A DNA stretch of 38,827 nt from Candidatus Vogelbacteria bacterium (GTDB lineage Bacteria; Patescibacteriota; Minisyncoccia; Phycocordibacterales; JACOZG01), in contig JACOZG010000003.1 in NCBI GenBank assembly GCA_016181465.1, positions 1 to 38,827 of the forward strand. Direction: 5' to 3'. Below are positions 14,905 through 21,242 of this stretch, piece by piece. Within the stretch, counting starts at the first letter, position 1. Every line of letters begins with the position of its first letter. Both the position numbers and the translations under genes were made by a program. Below the pieces are notes generated by a model. The model was not told the DNA's origin, made no database searches, and saw only the letters and a list, made by a program, of their open reading frames with translations.

Positions 14905-15033
14905 AAGGGTGTTGGTGCCGGCTAAATCAGACGGCCCGCCAGTTGGTGGATTCCACGCCGCGAGCGCGTACCCCATGCCCAAACCGATAACCAAAGCGAT
15001 CAATCCCAAACGCAAAAATTCTTTCACTTTCAT
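14866..15033 (-). CDS. Signal-peptide ORF of secreted protein B
   Basis: 55 residues from ATG 15033. MKVKEFLRLGLIALVIGLGM begins a Sec signal peptide, with cleavage probably after ALA and before AWNPPTGGP. The last residues HGFQSTGRWFWQ are the same as in the protein A signal ORF because they lie in the 99-bp repeat. It stops at TAG 14866. The main domain continues in the +1 frame from ATG 14903. An extended -10 (TGGTAAAAT) lies 10-18 nt upstream of the start. Confidence 0.6.
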   Translation of the reverse strand: MKVKEFLRLGLIALVIGLGMGYALAAWNPPTGGPSDLAGTNTLHGFQSTGRWFWQ

Positions 15034-15120
15034 ACGGGTTTTATTTTACCACACCCGCCAGCCCGAGCACCGCTCCCACCAGTGGATAATTCAATGGCAA
15101 GTGGAACCCTTGCCGGGTGG

Positions 15121-15271
15121 CTAAGATACCACTGCTGATATCGGCATCGGCATAGCAGACAACTTTGACGCGTTTCTAAAATTTTGAAAAACTGGTTTAA
15201 AGCGTCTGGAAGCGTTAAGTATTTCAAAACCTAAAACTTTTCCGCGCTCGTCAAACTCAATACTGACACCG
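15121..15271 (-). pseudogene. Remnant of a DUF2283-like small protein
   Basis: In the minus frame, HGVSIEFDERGKVLGFEILN followed by ASRRFKP resembles the C-terminal half of DUF2283 proteins (family pattern GVxVDxDxxGxxxGxEILxAS). The expected N-terminal strands are absent: the frame runs upstream directly into the AAGGTTAAACCTT palindrome and unrelated repeat sequence. I infer that an earlier gene was truncated by repeat insertion or rearrangement. No start codon or ribosome site fits. Confidence 0.4.
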
Positions 15272-15362
15272 TGTAATGTCAAGGTTAAACCTTGCCAGAA
15301 CCCGCGAGCGCCGCTCCCACCAGTGGATAATTCAACTGTTAGTTCAACTGTTAGACACTCGG

Positions 15363-15390
15363 TGTTTAACAGTTCACAACATGGTATACT
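15363..15390 (+). promoter_or_regulatory. Candidate promoter of the RAYT gene, partly inside a palindrome
   Basis: TGTTTA (15363-15368) in the right arm of the palindrome at 15346-15374, a 16-nt spacer and TATACT (15385-15390). ATG 15415 lies 24 nt downstream in AT-rich sequence with no clear ribosome site. If this is correct, the palindrome overlaps the -35 region, so binding by the transposase could repress it. Confidence 0.4.
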
Positions 15391-15414
15391 AAAATATACT
15401 AAAATTAAAATATC

Positions 15415-16077
15415 ATGCGCAATATCAATATCAGCCCCGGAGAACATTACCATATTTATAATCGCGGCAATGATAAGCAAAAGATTTTTCTTGACGAACG
15501 GGATTGGATCAGATTTCTTTTCTGCATTCTGCATTTTCAATCACCTCTAACTTTCACCAATCTCTCGCGCCCGGTAACCAATTTTGTTAAACACCGAGTG
15601 TTTAACATTGAGCCGAGAGTAGTCAAGGATATACAGCGACAAAGAATTGTCCGGCTTAATTGTTTCTGCTTAATGCCCAATCACTTTCATCTGTTGGTTT
15701 ACCAAAAAACAGAAGCCGGGATCGCTCAATATCTGCAACGGGTGTTAAACAGTTACACCAAATATTTCAACACCAAATATAAGAGGGATGGCCACCTATT
15801 CCAAGGTCCCTACCGGGCAGTACACATTAACGACAATGACCAACTTCTTTACACCTCGGCTTACATTCACAGAAATCCAAATGAACTTAAACCGTGGCGA
15901 GATCACGAAAACAATTATCCATGGTCAAGCTACCGAGATTACATTGGTACGAATCAATGGGGGATGTTACTCGATCAAAAAATCATTAAGGAACAATTTA
16001 CGGACGGCCAAGATTACGATCGCTGGGTCAAATCAAGCGGGGCCAAAGACCCCGAACACATTGATAGTTTAGTCTAA
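15415..16077 (+). CDS. REP-associated tyrosine transposase (RAYT, Y1 family)
   Basis: 220 residues. The N-terminus GEHYHIYNRGNDKQKIFLDE and FCLMPNHFHLLVY (85-97, HUH metal site HFH) are typical of the IS200-like Y1 superfamily. The likely catalytic Tyr is in LNSYTKYFNTKY (about 111-122). GHLFQGPYRAVHI and SAYIHRNP are RAYT signatures. The enzyme cuts and joins single-stranded REP hairpins. Palindromes lie on both sides (15346, 16087, 16842, 16952). One, TGTTAAACAC/GTGTTTAACA, is inside the gene at 15585-15607, encoding part of FVKHRVFNI. The gene is intact. It probably mobilises the nearby palindromes; this is inference. Confidence 0.9.
   Translation: MRNINISPGEHYHIYNRGNDKQKIFLDERDWIRFLFCILHFQSPLTFTNLSRPVTNFVKHRVFNIEPRVVKDIQRQRIVRLNCFCLMPNHFHLLVYQKTEAGIAQYLQRVLNSYTKYFNTKYKRDGHLFQGPYRAVHINDNDQLLYTSAYIHRNPNELKPWRDHENNYPWSSYRDYIGTNQWGMLLDQKIIKEQFTDGQDYDRWVKSSGAKDPEHIDSLV
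15585..15607. repeat. Perfect 10-bp palindrome inside the RAYT gene
   Basis: TGTTAAACAC and GTGTTTAACA flank CGA. This is the reverse orientation of the family at 15346, 16087, 16842 and 16952 (which have TCG in the centre). It keeps the frame open and encodes part of VKHRVFNI. Confidence 0.85.
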
Positions 16078-16226
16078 TTGTTAGATTGTTAGACACTCGG
16101 TGTTTAACAGAGCTAAACACCGCAAAGTCGAACCTTGCGAGAGCCGAGAGCAAAGCGTCGCCTTGCCGAAGGAGTACTTGCCGGAGGCTAATATTTTGAC
16201 AAGAGGTCTTGCCAGTGGCTAGACGG
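16078..16226. repeat. REP-like repeats downstream of the RAYT gene
   Basis: No gene is seen. TGTTAGACAC TCG GTGTTTAACA is at 16087-16109, and a partial unit TAAACACCG follows at about 16114. Further imperfect palindromes around CGAACCTTGCGAG and CAAGAGGTCTTG (about 16199-16210) continue to the toxin stop. Confidence 0.7.
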
Positions 16227-16532
16227 CTAAGAACCGTAAAGTTCGTGATGGGTACCGATTGCGGCCAAGGTGATCAAATCTGCGGCTTCGTGAGTAAAGA
16301 TCACCACCAGATCGCCGCCGACACTAAAACTGCGGTAACCATCGTAGCGGCCGCGAAGCGGGTGGTTTTTTAACAACGGATGAAATGGGTTTCGGATGAA
16401 CAGATCGCGCCGTTCCCGGAATCGTCTGATTTCGGCCGGCGTCAGTTTCTCGTCAGTTTCTTTAATTGTCTCTGAAAATTCCGGTGGAGCCGAAAATGAA
16501 TCATAACTTAAGCCATTGGTCCATTTCTCCAC
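16227..16532 (-). CDS. RelE/YafQ-like mRNA interferase toxin
   Basis: 101 residues from GTG 16532; no in-frame ATG exists nearby. KETDEKLTPAEIRRFRERRD, NPFHPLLKNHPLRGRYDGYR and SFSVGGDLVVIFT are typical of the RelE/ParE superfamily, and the end IGTHHELYG is usual for YafQ-like toxins. The start lies 32 nt inside the antitoxin gene, so translation is coupled. Ribosome-dependent mRNA cleavage is the family role. The pair sits between blocks of REP-like repeats, in keeping with a mobile or accessory location. Confidence 0.85.
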   Translation of the reverse strand: MEKWTNGLSYDSFSAPPEFSETIKETDEKLTPAEIRRFRERRDLFIRNPFHPLLKNHPLRGRYDGYRSFSVGGDLVVIFTHEAADLITLAAIGTHHELYGS

Positions 16533-16761
16533 TGGCGGTAAAGACGGGGGAGAAATTCAGACCAGTTTGACGGTCGGCTTCCACTTCTCTAAGCATCACC
16601 TCCAATTGAGCAGACATACGCGGCGCCGCCTCCAAACGGAGCGCTCTTTCACGCACAAACTGCCGCAGTTGGGCGTTCACAACGGTTGAAAGAGGCAACC
16701 CAAGTTCACGGGCCAGTTTTTTGGCTCGGTCCCGGACCGCCCGATCCACTTTAATATTCAT
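16501..16761 (-). CDS. RelB/DinJ-like antitoxin
   Basis: 86 residues from ATG 16761; the frame is open to GTG 16776 but a promoter at 16785-16813 makes the ATG more likely. NIKVDRAVRDRAKKLARELG and LPLSTVVNAQLRQFVRER form the ribbon-helix-helix DNA-binding part of RelB/DinJ antitoxins. The C-terminus, with NFSPVFTASGEMDQWL, should wrap the toxin. It overlaps the toxin gene by 32 nt. Autorepression by the complex is usual for the family. Confidence 0.85.
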   Translation of the reverse strand: MNIKVDRAVRDRAKKLARELGLPLSTVVNAQLRQFVRERALRLEAAPRMSAQLEVMLREVEADRQTGLNFSPVFTASGEMDQWLKL

Positions 16762-16784
16762 TACTGTTTTAATCACCCAACCAT

Positions 16785-16813
16785 AGTGTAGCTAAAGGTA
16801 GAGTAAAAATCAA
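16785..16813 (-). promoter_or_regulatory. Candidate promoter of the RelB/RelE-like operon
   Basis: On the minus strand TTGATT (16808-16813), a 17-nt spacer and TACACT (16785-16790). The transcription start would be near 16778, 17 nt before ATG 16761. Confidence 0.5.
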
Positions 16814-16824
16814 AACCGTGCCCC

Positions 16825-17015
16825 TAAAGCAACGCTTCTGGCTGTTAGACACTCGGTGTTTAACAGATTCACGCTTCTCAAAGTTTGAAAAACCCCCTTG
16901 TAATGTCAAGGTTAAACCTTGCCCGAGGGCTCAGTAAGGCAACGCTTCTGGCTGTTAGACACTCGGTGTTTAACAGATTCAAAAACAGATTCAAACTCGG
17001 TGTTTAACAGATTCA
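16825..17015. repeat. Tandem REP-like repeat block
   Basis: A 47-bp direct repeat occurs at 16825-16871 and 16935-16981 with one mismatch. Each copy contains CTGTTAGACAC TCG GTGTTTAACAG (16842-16866, 16952-16976). A third, truncated copy (ACTCGGTGTTTAACAGATTC) is at 16995-17014. Between the copies is the 25-bp sequence with CAAGGTTAAACCTTG (16899-16923), identical to 15272-15296. No gene is present between 16814 and 17019. Confidence 0.9.
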
Positions 17016-17019
17016 AAAT

Positions 17020-19587
17020 CTATTGGATTTTGCAACAGCGAGCGTAGACGGAACCTCTAACGATAGTCGCCCCACCGACGCCAGCAACTGCTGTCCAACC
17101 ATTACCGTCAGGATAATCAAATATAGTATTGGCCGTGGATAAGAAATTATCGTAATTGGTTATTTTCAAGCCACCACCAGTTACAGTATAACCAGAAGCG
17201 CAGACGGCGGTAGCAGATTTTTTCCCAGAACCAAGGTCTGGATTGATGTCAACAGAGGAATTCGTACAAGACAAGCCAAGTGATGGGAGACTTTTCCACT
17301 CCGCCTGCCCAGTAGAATCTTTAGCTGTTAAAACATAACCAGAAACAGGATTTGTATTTGTAAGGATTTTAAGCAAGTTAGAATTGATAGTTACCGGCGC
17401 GCCGGCGCCCTCGTTGCCGATAGTAATTATACTGTTCGAACCATCTGCTTGAGAGCCACTAATCTTAATTCCTCTACCTAATGTAGTATTAGAACCGTAA
17501 GAGAGCCAGTTACCATTTAAATTGATATTTTTCGTCGCTGTATGATCCCCCAGATTGTCGCCGCCGGTGGCCGAGCCGGTATCGTCATTGGCGCACATCC
17601 ATTGCGAGTTACCGGATTGCCCGCCAACATTTGCCATCCACTTAAGGACCTGCCCGAAGGCACAATTTCGTTTCAAACTAAGCGTGCCGCTGGTTGTGAT
17701 AGAACCTCCGCTCTCGCCGGGCATAACCGCCAAACCGCTACCGGCAGCAACCGAGGTAACAGTGCCGCCGGTTGTGCTGGTGTTAGCAATGTCATCGGCG
17801 CAATCCCAGATGCCGTTAGCGTTGAATTTGAGAATCTTGCCGGCCGCGCAATCAGTGCGAATGTGAATGCTACTATTTGAATCGTTAATAAGGTGGCCAC
17901 CCATGTTACTCTCTAAACCGTTTTCCACTCTAATCTGCGTAATCCCACCGCCCGTGGCCTCTGGCCAGTCGGTTCGGCAGTCAGTGCCGATGCACACCTG
18001 ACCGTCGCCGAGCACGCTGAAACGACTGATGCCTCGTGCCGGGCCGCTCGCGGCCTCAAAAATTTTCGTCTCCGCTGATCCGTTCTGCGTTTTGACCTTG
18101 AAACCAGAGCTCGGAGACGCAGAGGAACTCACGACTAGGGCCGCCGGCACCTGCACATTAGCCCGTCCGTCAACCACCAGCAATTTGCTGTCTGTGTTTG
18201 CAATAGTATCGTAGCCAATCCCCACATTGCCTGTCACCGCCGAGTACTGGTTGAGACCGTCCCTGGTTACGGTCCAAGACGAACCGTCGTTAGCGCTCGG
18301 CGTGGCCAAGATCACTTTGCCGGCAGAATTAGTGGTCAAGAATTCACCAGCGGCGGCGCGCAGACCGAGCAGTTTCAAAAAACCAGTGGGCGAGATACTA
18401 AGCGCTCTCACCCCAAATCCTCCGCCCTTGACTTGATCCGCATCGCTAATATTGACCGGCGGGTGGCAACCGGGGACGCTGGAATCAGTGCACTCTGTCG
18501 GCGCATTCGGCGGCTCTTTCCAACCAGGCACGACACCCGGCACAATATCATCGTCACCATCATCACCACCGCCGTCATCGCCGCCGGCATCGCAACCACT
18601 CGCGGCGCAAATCTCGAAGGTATTACTTTGGTCAGACACTGTGCCGGCCTGATTGCTCAAGGTATAATAATACGAGGTGTCGATAGTGAAATTAGGAGAA
18701 CCAACTGCAAGGATATAAACATCACCGAGGGTATTATCTACATCGGCCGAGGCAACTTGCTGATTGGTTGAGGCGTTGAAACGTCTGAGTTTCAAAGTAG
18801 GATCAGTCAGATTATCGGTCCAGCTTATTCTAATGGTCTCGCCGATGGCGTAGCTCGTTTTATTCGTGGCTAAGTCAGTGATGAAGGGAGTGGTCGGCGG
18901 CGGCGCGGAAGCAATAATACTAAAATTACCGCTATTGGCCGTATCACTGCCCCACACCAACTTATAATAATAAAGGGTTCCGACGACGAATGTGCCGTCG
19001 TTTCTCACCTCGTCGTCGTAACTGCCGATATTGGGAACGGGAACATTTTGAGATCCGACAGGGATACCGCCTGAATTATAACGAGTAAGATACATAATGG
19101 CGCCGACTGGAATATACGATGGCGCCCGCCAAGTGATATGAATGGTATCACCGATTCTAAATTGCGCGCCGTTAATCGGCGTGTCAATGATGAGTTCGGC
19201 GGTCTGCGCGGCGGCGGTGATTTGAAACGGATTACTGACACTGAAAACTGGTGTATTGTTGACGGACTCAATAAAACCCTGGAGTTTAATTCGGTAATTG
19301 CCGGGCGCTACTTCAGGTATGGTGACAATCTGAATTCCGTCGTTGCCGGGGTTGCTGCAATTAAGATTAAGATTGAGCATTCGATCCTCTTCATCCAAAA
19401 ATATACAAACAACGGTGCCGGAAATGCCGTCCGTGGACCAAGTCACGGTTTGGCTAGAACCTACGGGCCAGATTTCACCGCCAACTGGAGAGGTGAGACC
19501 GAAGGCGGCGGCGGGCCGGGCCGAGACCAAAAACAAAACAAACAAAACCGGGATGATAAAAAGAAGCGCCAGCAGATATTTTTTCAT
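17020..19587 (-). CDS. Large secreted protein with Ig-like domains and fibre-like C-terminus
   Basis: 855 residues. The Sec signal peptide is KKYLLALLFIIPVLFVLFLV with cleavage near ARPAAA. Three Ig-like/Kre9-type domains follow: LTSPVGGEIWPVGSSQTVTW (about 31-125), IDTPINGAQFRIGDTIHITW (about 138-230) and TNKTSYAIGETIRISW (about 243-327). An Asp/Gly linker (DAGGDDGGGDDGDDD) leads to WKEPPNAPTECTDS and HPPVNISDADQVKGGGFGVR, the in-frame version of the segment broken in proteins A and B. Long beta-repeat sequence follows, then a terminal domain (SGYTVTGGGLKI ... VYARCCKIQ). Probably a surface adhesin. REP-like repeats begin right after its stop. Confidence 0.8.
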   Translation of the reverse strand: MKKYLLALLFIIPVLFVLFLVSARPAAAFGLTSPVGGEIWPVGSSQTVTWSTDGISGTVVCIFLDEEDRMLNLNLNCSNPGNDGIQIVTIPEVAPGNYRIKLQGFIESVNNTPVFSVSNPFQITAAAQTAELIIDTPINGAQFRIGDTIHITWRAPSYIPVGAIMYLTRYNSGGIPVGSQNVPVPNIGSYDDEVRNDGTFVVGTLYYYKLVWGSDTANSGNFSIIASAPPPTTPFITDLATNKTSYAIGETIRISWTDNLTDPTLKLRRFNASTNQQVASADVDNTLGDVYILAVGSPNFTIDTSYYYTLSNQAGTVSDQSNTFEICAASGCDAGGDDGGGDDGDDDIVPGVVPGWKEPPNAPTECTDSSVPGCHPPVNISDADQVKGGGFGVRALSISPTGFLKLLGLRAAAGEFLTTNSAGKVILATPSANDGSSWTVTRDGLNQYSAVTGNVGIGYDTIANTDSKLLVVDGRANVQVPAALVVSSSASPSSGFKVKTQNGSAETKIFEAASGPARGISRFSVLGDGQVCIGTDCRTDWPEATGGGITQIRVENGLESNMGGHLINDSNSSIHIRTDCAAGKILKFNANGIWDCADDIANTSTTGGTVTSVAAGSGLAVMPGESGGSITTSGTLSLKRNCAFGQVLKWMANVGGQSGNSQWMCANDDTGSATGGDNLGDHTATKNINLNGNWLSYGSNTTLGRGIKISGSQADGSNSIITIGNEGAGAPVTINSNLLKILTNTNPVSGYVLTAKDSTGQAEWKSLPSLGLSCTNSSVDINPDLGSGKKSATAVCASGYTVTGGGLKITNYDNFLSTANTIFDYPDGNGWTAVAGVGGATIVRGSVYARCCKIQ

Positions 19588-19609
19588 AATCTTTGATTTA
19601 ACGATTGTT

Positions 19610-19933
19610 TTAATGTCGGAAACGAGCTTCGATTAAATGGACTCGTTTCTCTAATTTTGAAAACTCCTCGTAATCAACCTTGCGCTTGACATCGGTTTTG
19701 ATAATTTGGATATCTGATTTTATTATTTCTATATCCAGCATGATTTTGCCAATCATTTCAGTATGAGAGTCAAGTTTTGCGTCAACCTGCTCAAACTTTC
19801 GGTCCATTTTTTCACTAAGAAAATCCACCTTCTCGCCGATCGCTTTTACCCCGTCAGTAAAATGTTCCTTGAGCGAACCGAGGTAACGTTTCATTTCATC
19901 TCCAGAATATTGTTTCCCCGCCGTTTTGGTCAT
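19610..19933 (-). CDS. Small coiled-coil protein
   Basis: 107 residues. YLGSLKEHFTDGVKAIGEKV and FLSEKMDRKFEQVDAKLDSH give heptad-like repeats over about 15-100, with no membrane segment or signal. Similar short coiled-coil proteins are frequent in CPR genomes, but I know of no assigned function. It lies 22 nt upstream of the large secreted protein on the same strand and may be cotranscribed with it. Confidence 0.65.
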   Translation of the reverse strand: MTKTAGKQYSGDEMKRYLGSLKEHFTDGVKAIGEKVDFLSEKMDRKFEQVDAKLDSHTEMIGKIMLDIEIIKSDIQIIKTDVKRKVDYEEFSKLEKRVHLIEARFRH

Positions 19934-19976
19934 AATCTATTTTCAATATTTTCCACTTGGCGTTTTTAATTTTACG

Positions 19977-20321
19977 CTATTTCAACGACTTTAAAATTTC
20001 GGCTTTTTCGGCCTCGGTCAAGGGCGGGGTATTGGGCGGCAGTTGGAGCGATTTCAGAATCTCGTTCTTTTCGGCTTGAGTCAGCGGCTTAGCGCCGGGC
20101 GGAAGCGCGAGCGACTTCAGGATTTCGGCTTTTTCGGCCTCGGTCAAACCGCCAGCCGCCGGCGCCTCGGGCGCGGGCGGCGCGCCGTACTTCCGGCCGA
20201 GGTAAATCAGACCGGCGGCCAGCAAAATCAGCCCGATGACTAAAATTACGACCAGCGGATTTTTATGATTAACCTTAACCGGCGGCGGCTGATTCTGATT
20301 TTCTATAACCTCTGGCGGCAT
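19977..20321 (-). CDS. Membrane protein with three tandem EILKSL repeats
   Basis: 114 residues from ATG 20321; the upstream part of the open frame overlaps the divergent MNT gene and was left out. A cytoplasmic Pro/Asn-rich start precedes one membrane helix (NPLVVILVIGLILLAAGLIYL, about 25-45), a short Pro/Ala linker, then three 21-residue repeats of the form LTEAEKAEILKSLxLPPxxxP, the last one cut short. The repeats are strongly alike, suggesting recent expansion or a binding role with a periodic partner. No homologue is recognised. Confidence 0.75.
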   Translation of the reverse strand: MPPEVIENQNQPPPVKVNHKNPLVVILVIGLILLAAGLIYLGRKYGAPPAPEAPAAGGLTEAEKAEILKSLALPPGAKPLTQAEKNEILKSLQLPPNTPPLTEAEKAEILKSLK

Positions 20322-20388
20322 ATTGTTATTTATGATACCATACTTCTCGACCGCGTCTGTTTTACAAAAGCCCAAGTGTGGATAAATT

Positions 20389-20802
20389 ATGGAATTAAAC
20401 GAAAAACAAAGGGGGGAAATGGGGAAACTGGCCGACGAATTCGGCCTGTGTTTTGTCGTGCTGTTCGGCTCGCGGGCGACCGGACAGACGCATCCGGAAA
20501 GCGATTTTGACATCGCCTACTCGGCCGACCGGAAAGTTGATTTTGACGAGGAGATAAAAATTAACACCCGATTGACCGAGATTTTAGGAAACATCAATGT
20601 TCAACTGGTGAACATGAAAACGGCTCCCCCCCTGCTACTTAAAAGAATCACTGGCCAGGCCGTTGTCCTCTACGAAAGTCGGCCGCATCTGTTGGACGAG
20701 TTGTATATCTACGCCCGAAGGGTATATGAAGAAGCCCAACCCTTATTTGAACTCCGAGAGCACTATGTCAACCACCGAATCAAAAACTACCACCATGCTT
20801 GA
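20389..20802 (+). CDS. mntA: MNT-domain nucleotidyltransferase antitoxin (MntA)
   Basis: 137 residues. FVVLFGSRATGQTHPESDFDI is the minimal nucleotidyltransferase motif GSxAxGxxxxxSDxD. INVQLVNMKTAPPLLLKRIT follows. MntA proteins attach AMP to a Tyr of their HepT partner and so neutralise it. The gene overlaps hepT by 8 nt (ATG 20795) or 38 nt (ATG 20765). Start ATG 20389 has no clear ribosome site. Confidence 0.9.
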   Translation: MELNEKQRGEMGKLADEFGLCFVVLFGSRATGQTHPESDFDIAYSADRKVDFDEEIKINTRLTEILGNINVQLVNMKTAPPLLLKRITGQAVVLYESRPHLLDELYIYARRVYEEAQPLFELREHYVNHRIKNYHHA

Positions 20803-21229
20803 CAGACAATTTATCTACAAAAAACTAGAGATGCTCTCCGGGTACACCGACACCCTAGAACGCTTCTTAGCCAATAAAGACATCGAGACCATTAAAAAGG
20901 ACGAGGTGCTCCTGCCAGCGATAGAACGTTATTTCCAGATGACAGTAGATTCAATGCTCGACATAAACATCCATATCATTAGAGAAAATAACCTGGGAGC
21001 GCCCGATGAACTGCAAAGCACCTTTAAGCAACTGGGCGAATTCAAGGTGCTGGACAAAAATTTTGCCGAGAAAATCGCGCCAATCGTGGGGGCAAGAAAT
21101 ATGCTGGTTCACCGCTACGACAAACTGGACAAAAACTTATTTCTGCGAAACTTGCAAAATAACTTCCCCGATTTTCAAACCTACTTGAAAGCCATCCAAT
21201 CCTTTATAAACCTAGAAACTAAAACCTAA
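20795..21229 (+). CDS. hepT: HEPN-domain toxin (HepT)
   Basis: 144 residues from ATG 20795; ATG 20765 would add 10 residues (MSTTESKTTT). It is helical throughout. The HEPN active-site motif reads GARNMLVHRYDK, matching R-N-x-L-V-H-x-Y with the RNase Arg and His and the Tyr that the MNT partner modifies. The MNT gene directly upstream makes this a typical MntA/HepT module. nusA follows 13 nt downstream without a clear promoter, so nusA could be cotranscribed. Confidence 0.88.
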   Translation: MLDRQFIYKKLEMLSGYTDTLERFLANKDIETIKKDEVLLPAIERYFQMTVDSMLDINIHIIRENNLGAPDELQSTFKQLGEFKVLDKNFAEKIAPIVGARNMLVHRYDKLDKNLFLRNLQNNFPDFQTYLKAIQSFINLETKT

Positions 21230-21242
21230 AACCTGCACCCAA

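Larger units (their letters stand above)
15034..15414. repeat. REP-like palindrome cluster upstream of the transposase gene
   Basis: No intact gene is seen in these 381 bp. Palindromes found: GGCAAG/CTTGCC at 15096-15114; CAAGGTTAAACCTTG (15280-15294), inside the 25-bp sequence repeated exactly at 16899-16923; and AACTGTTAGACAC/GTGTTTAACAGTT (15346-15374). A near-exact direct repeat containing CGCTCCCACCAGTGGATAAT occurs at about 15071-15094 and 15312-15335. A DUF2283-like gene remnant lies between them. Confidence 0.8.

Noticed and set aside
15121-15540. 139-codon minus-strand frame across the RAYT start
   Set aside because: It overlaps the RAYT gene head-on and runs through repeats. Only the DUF2283-like part looks like real coding sequence.
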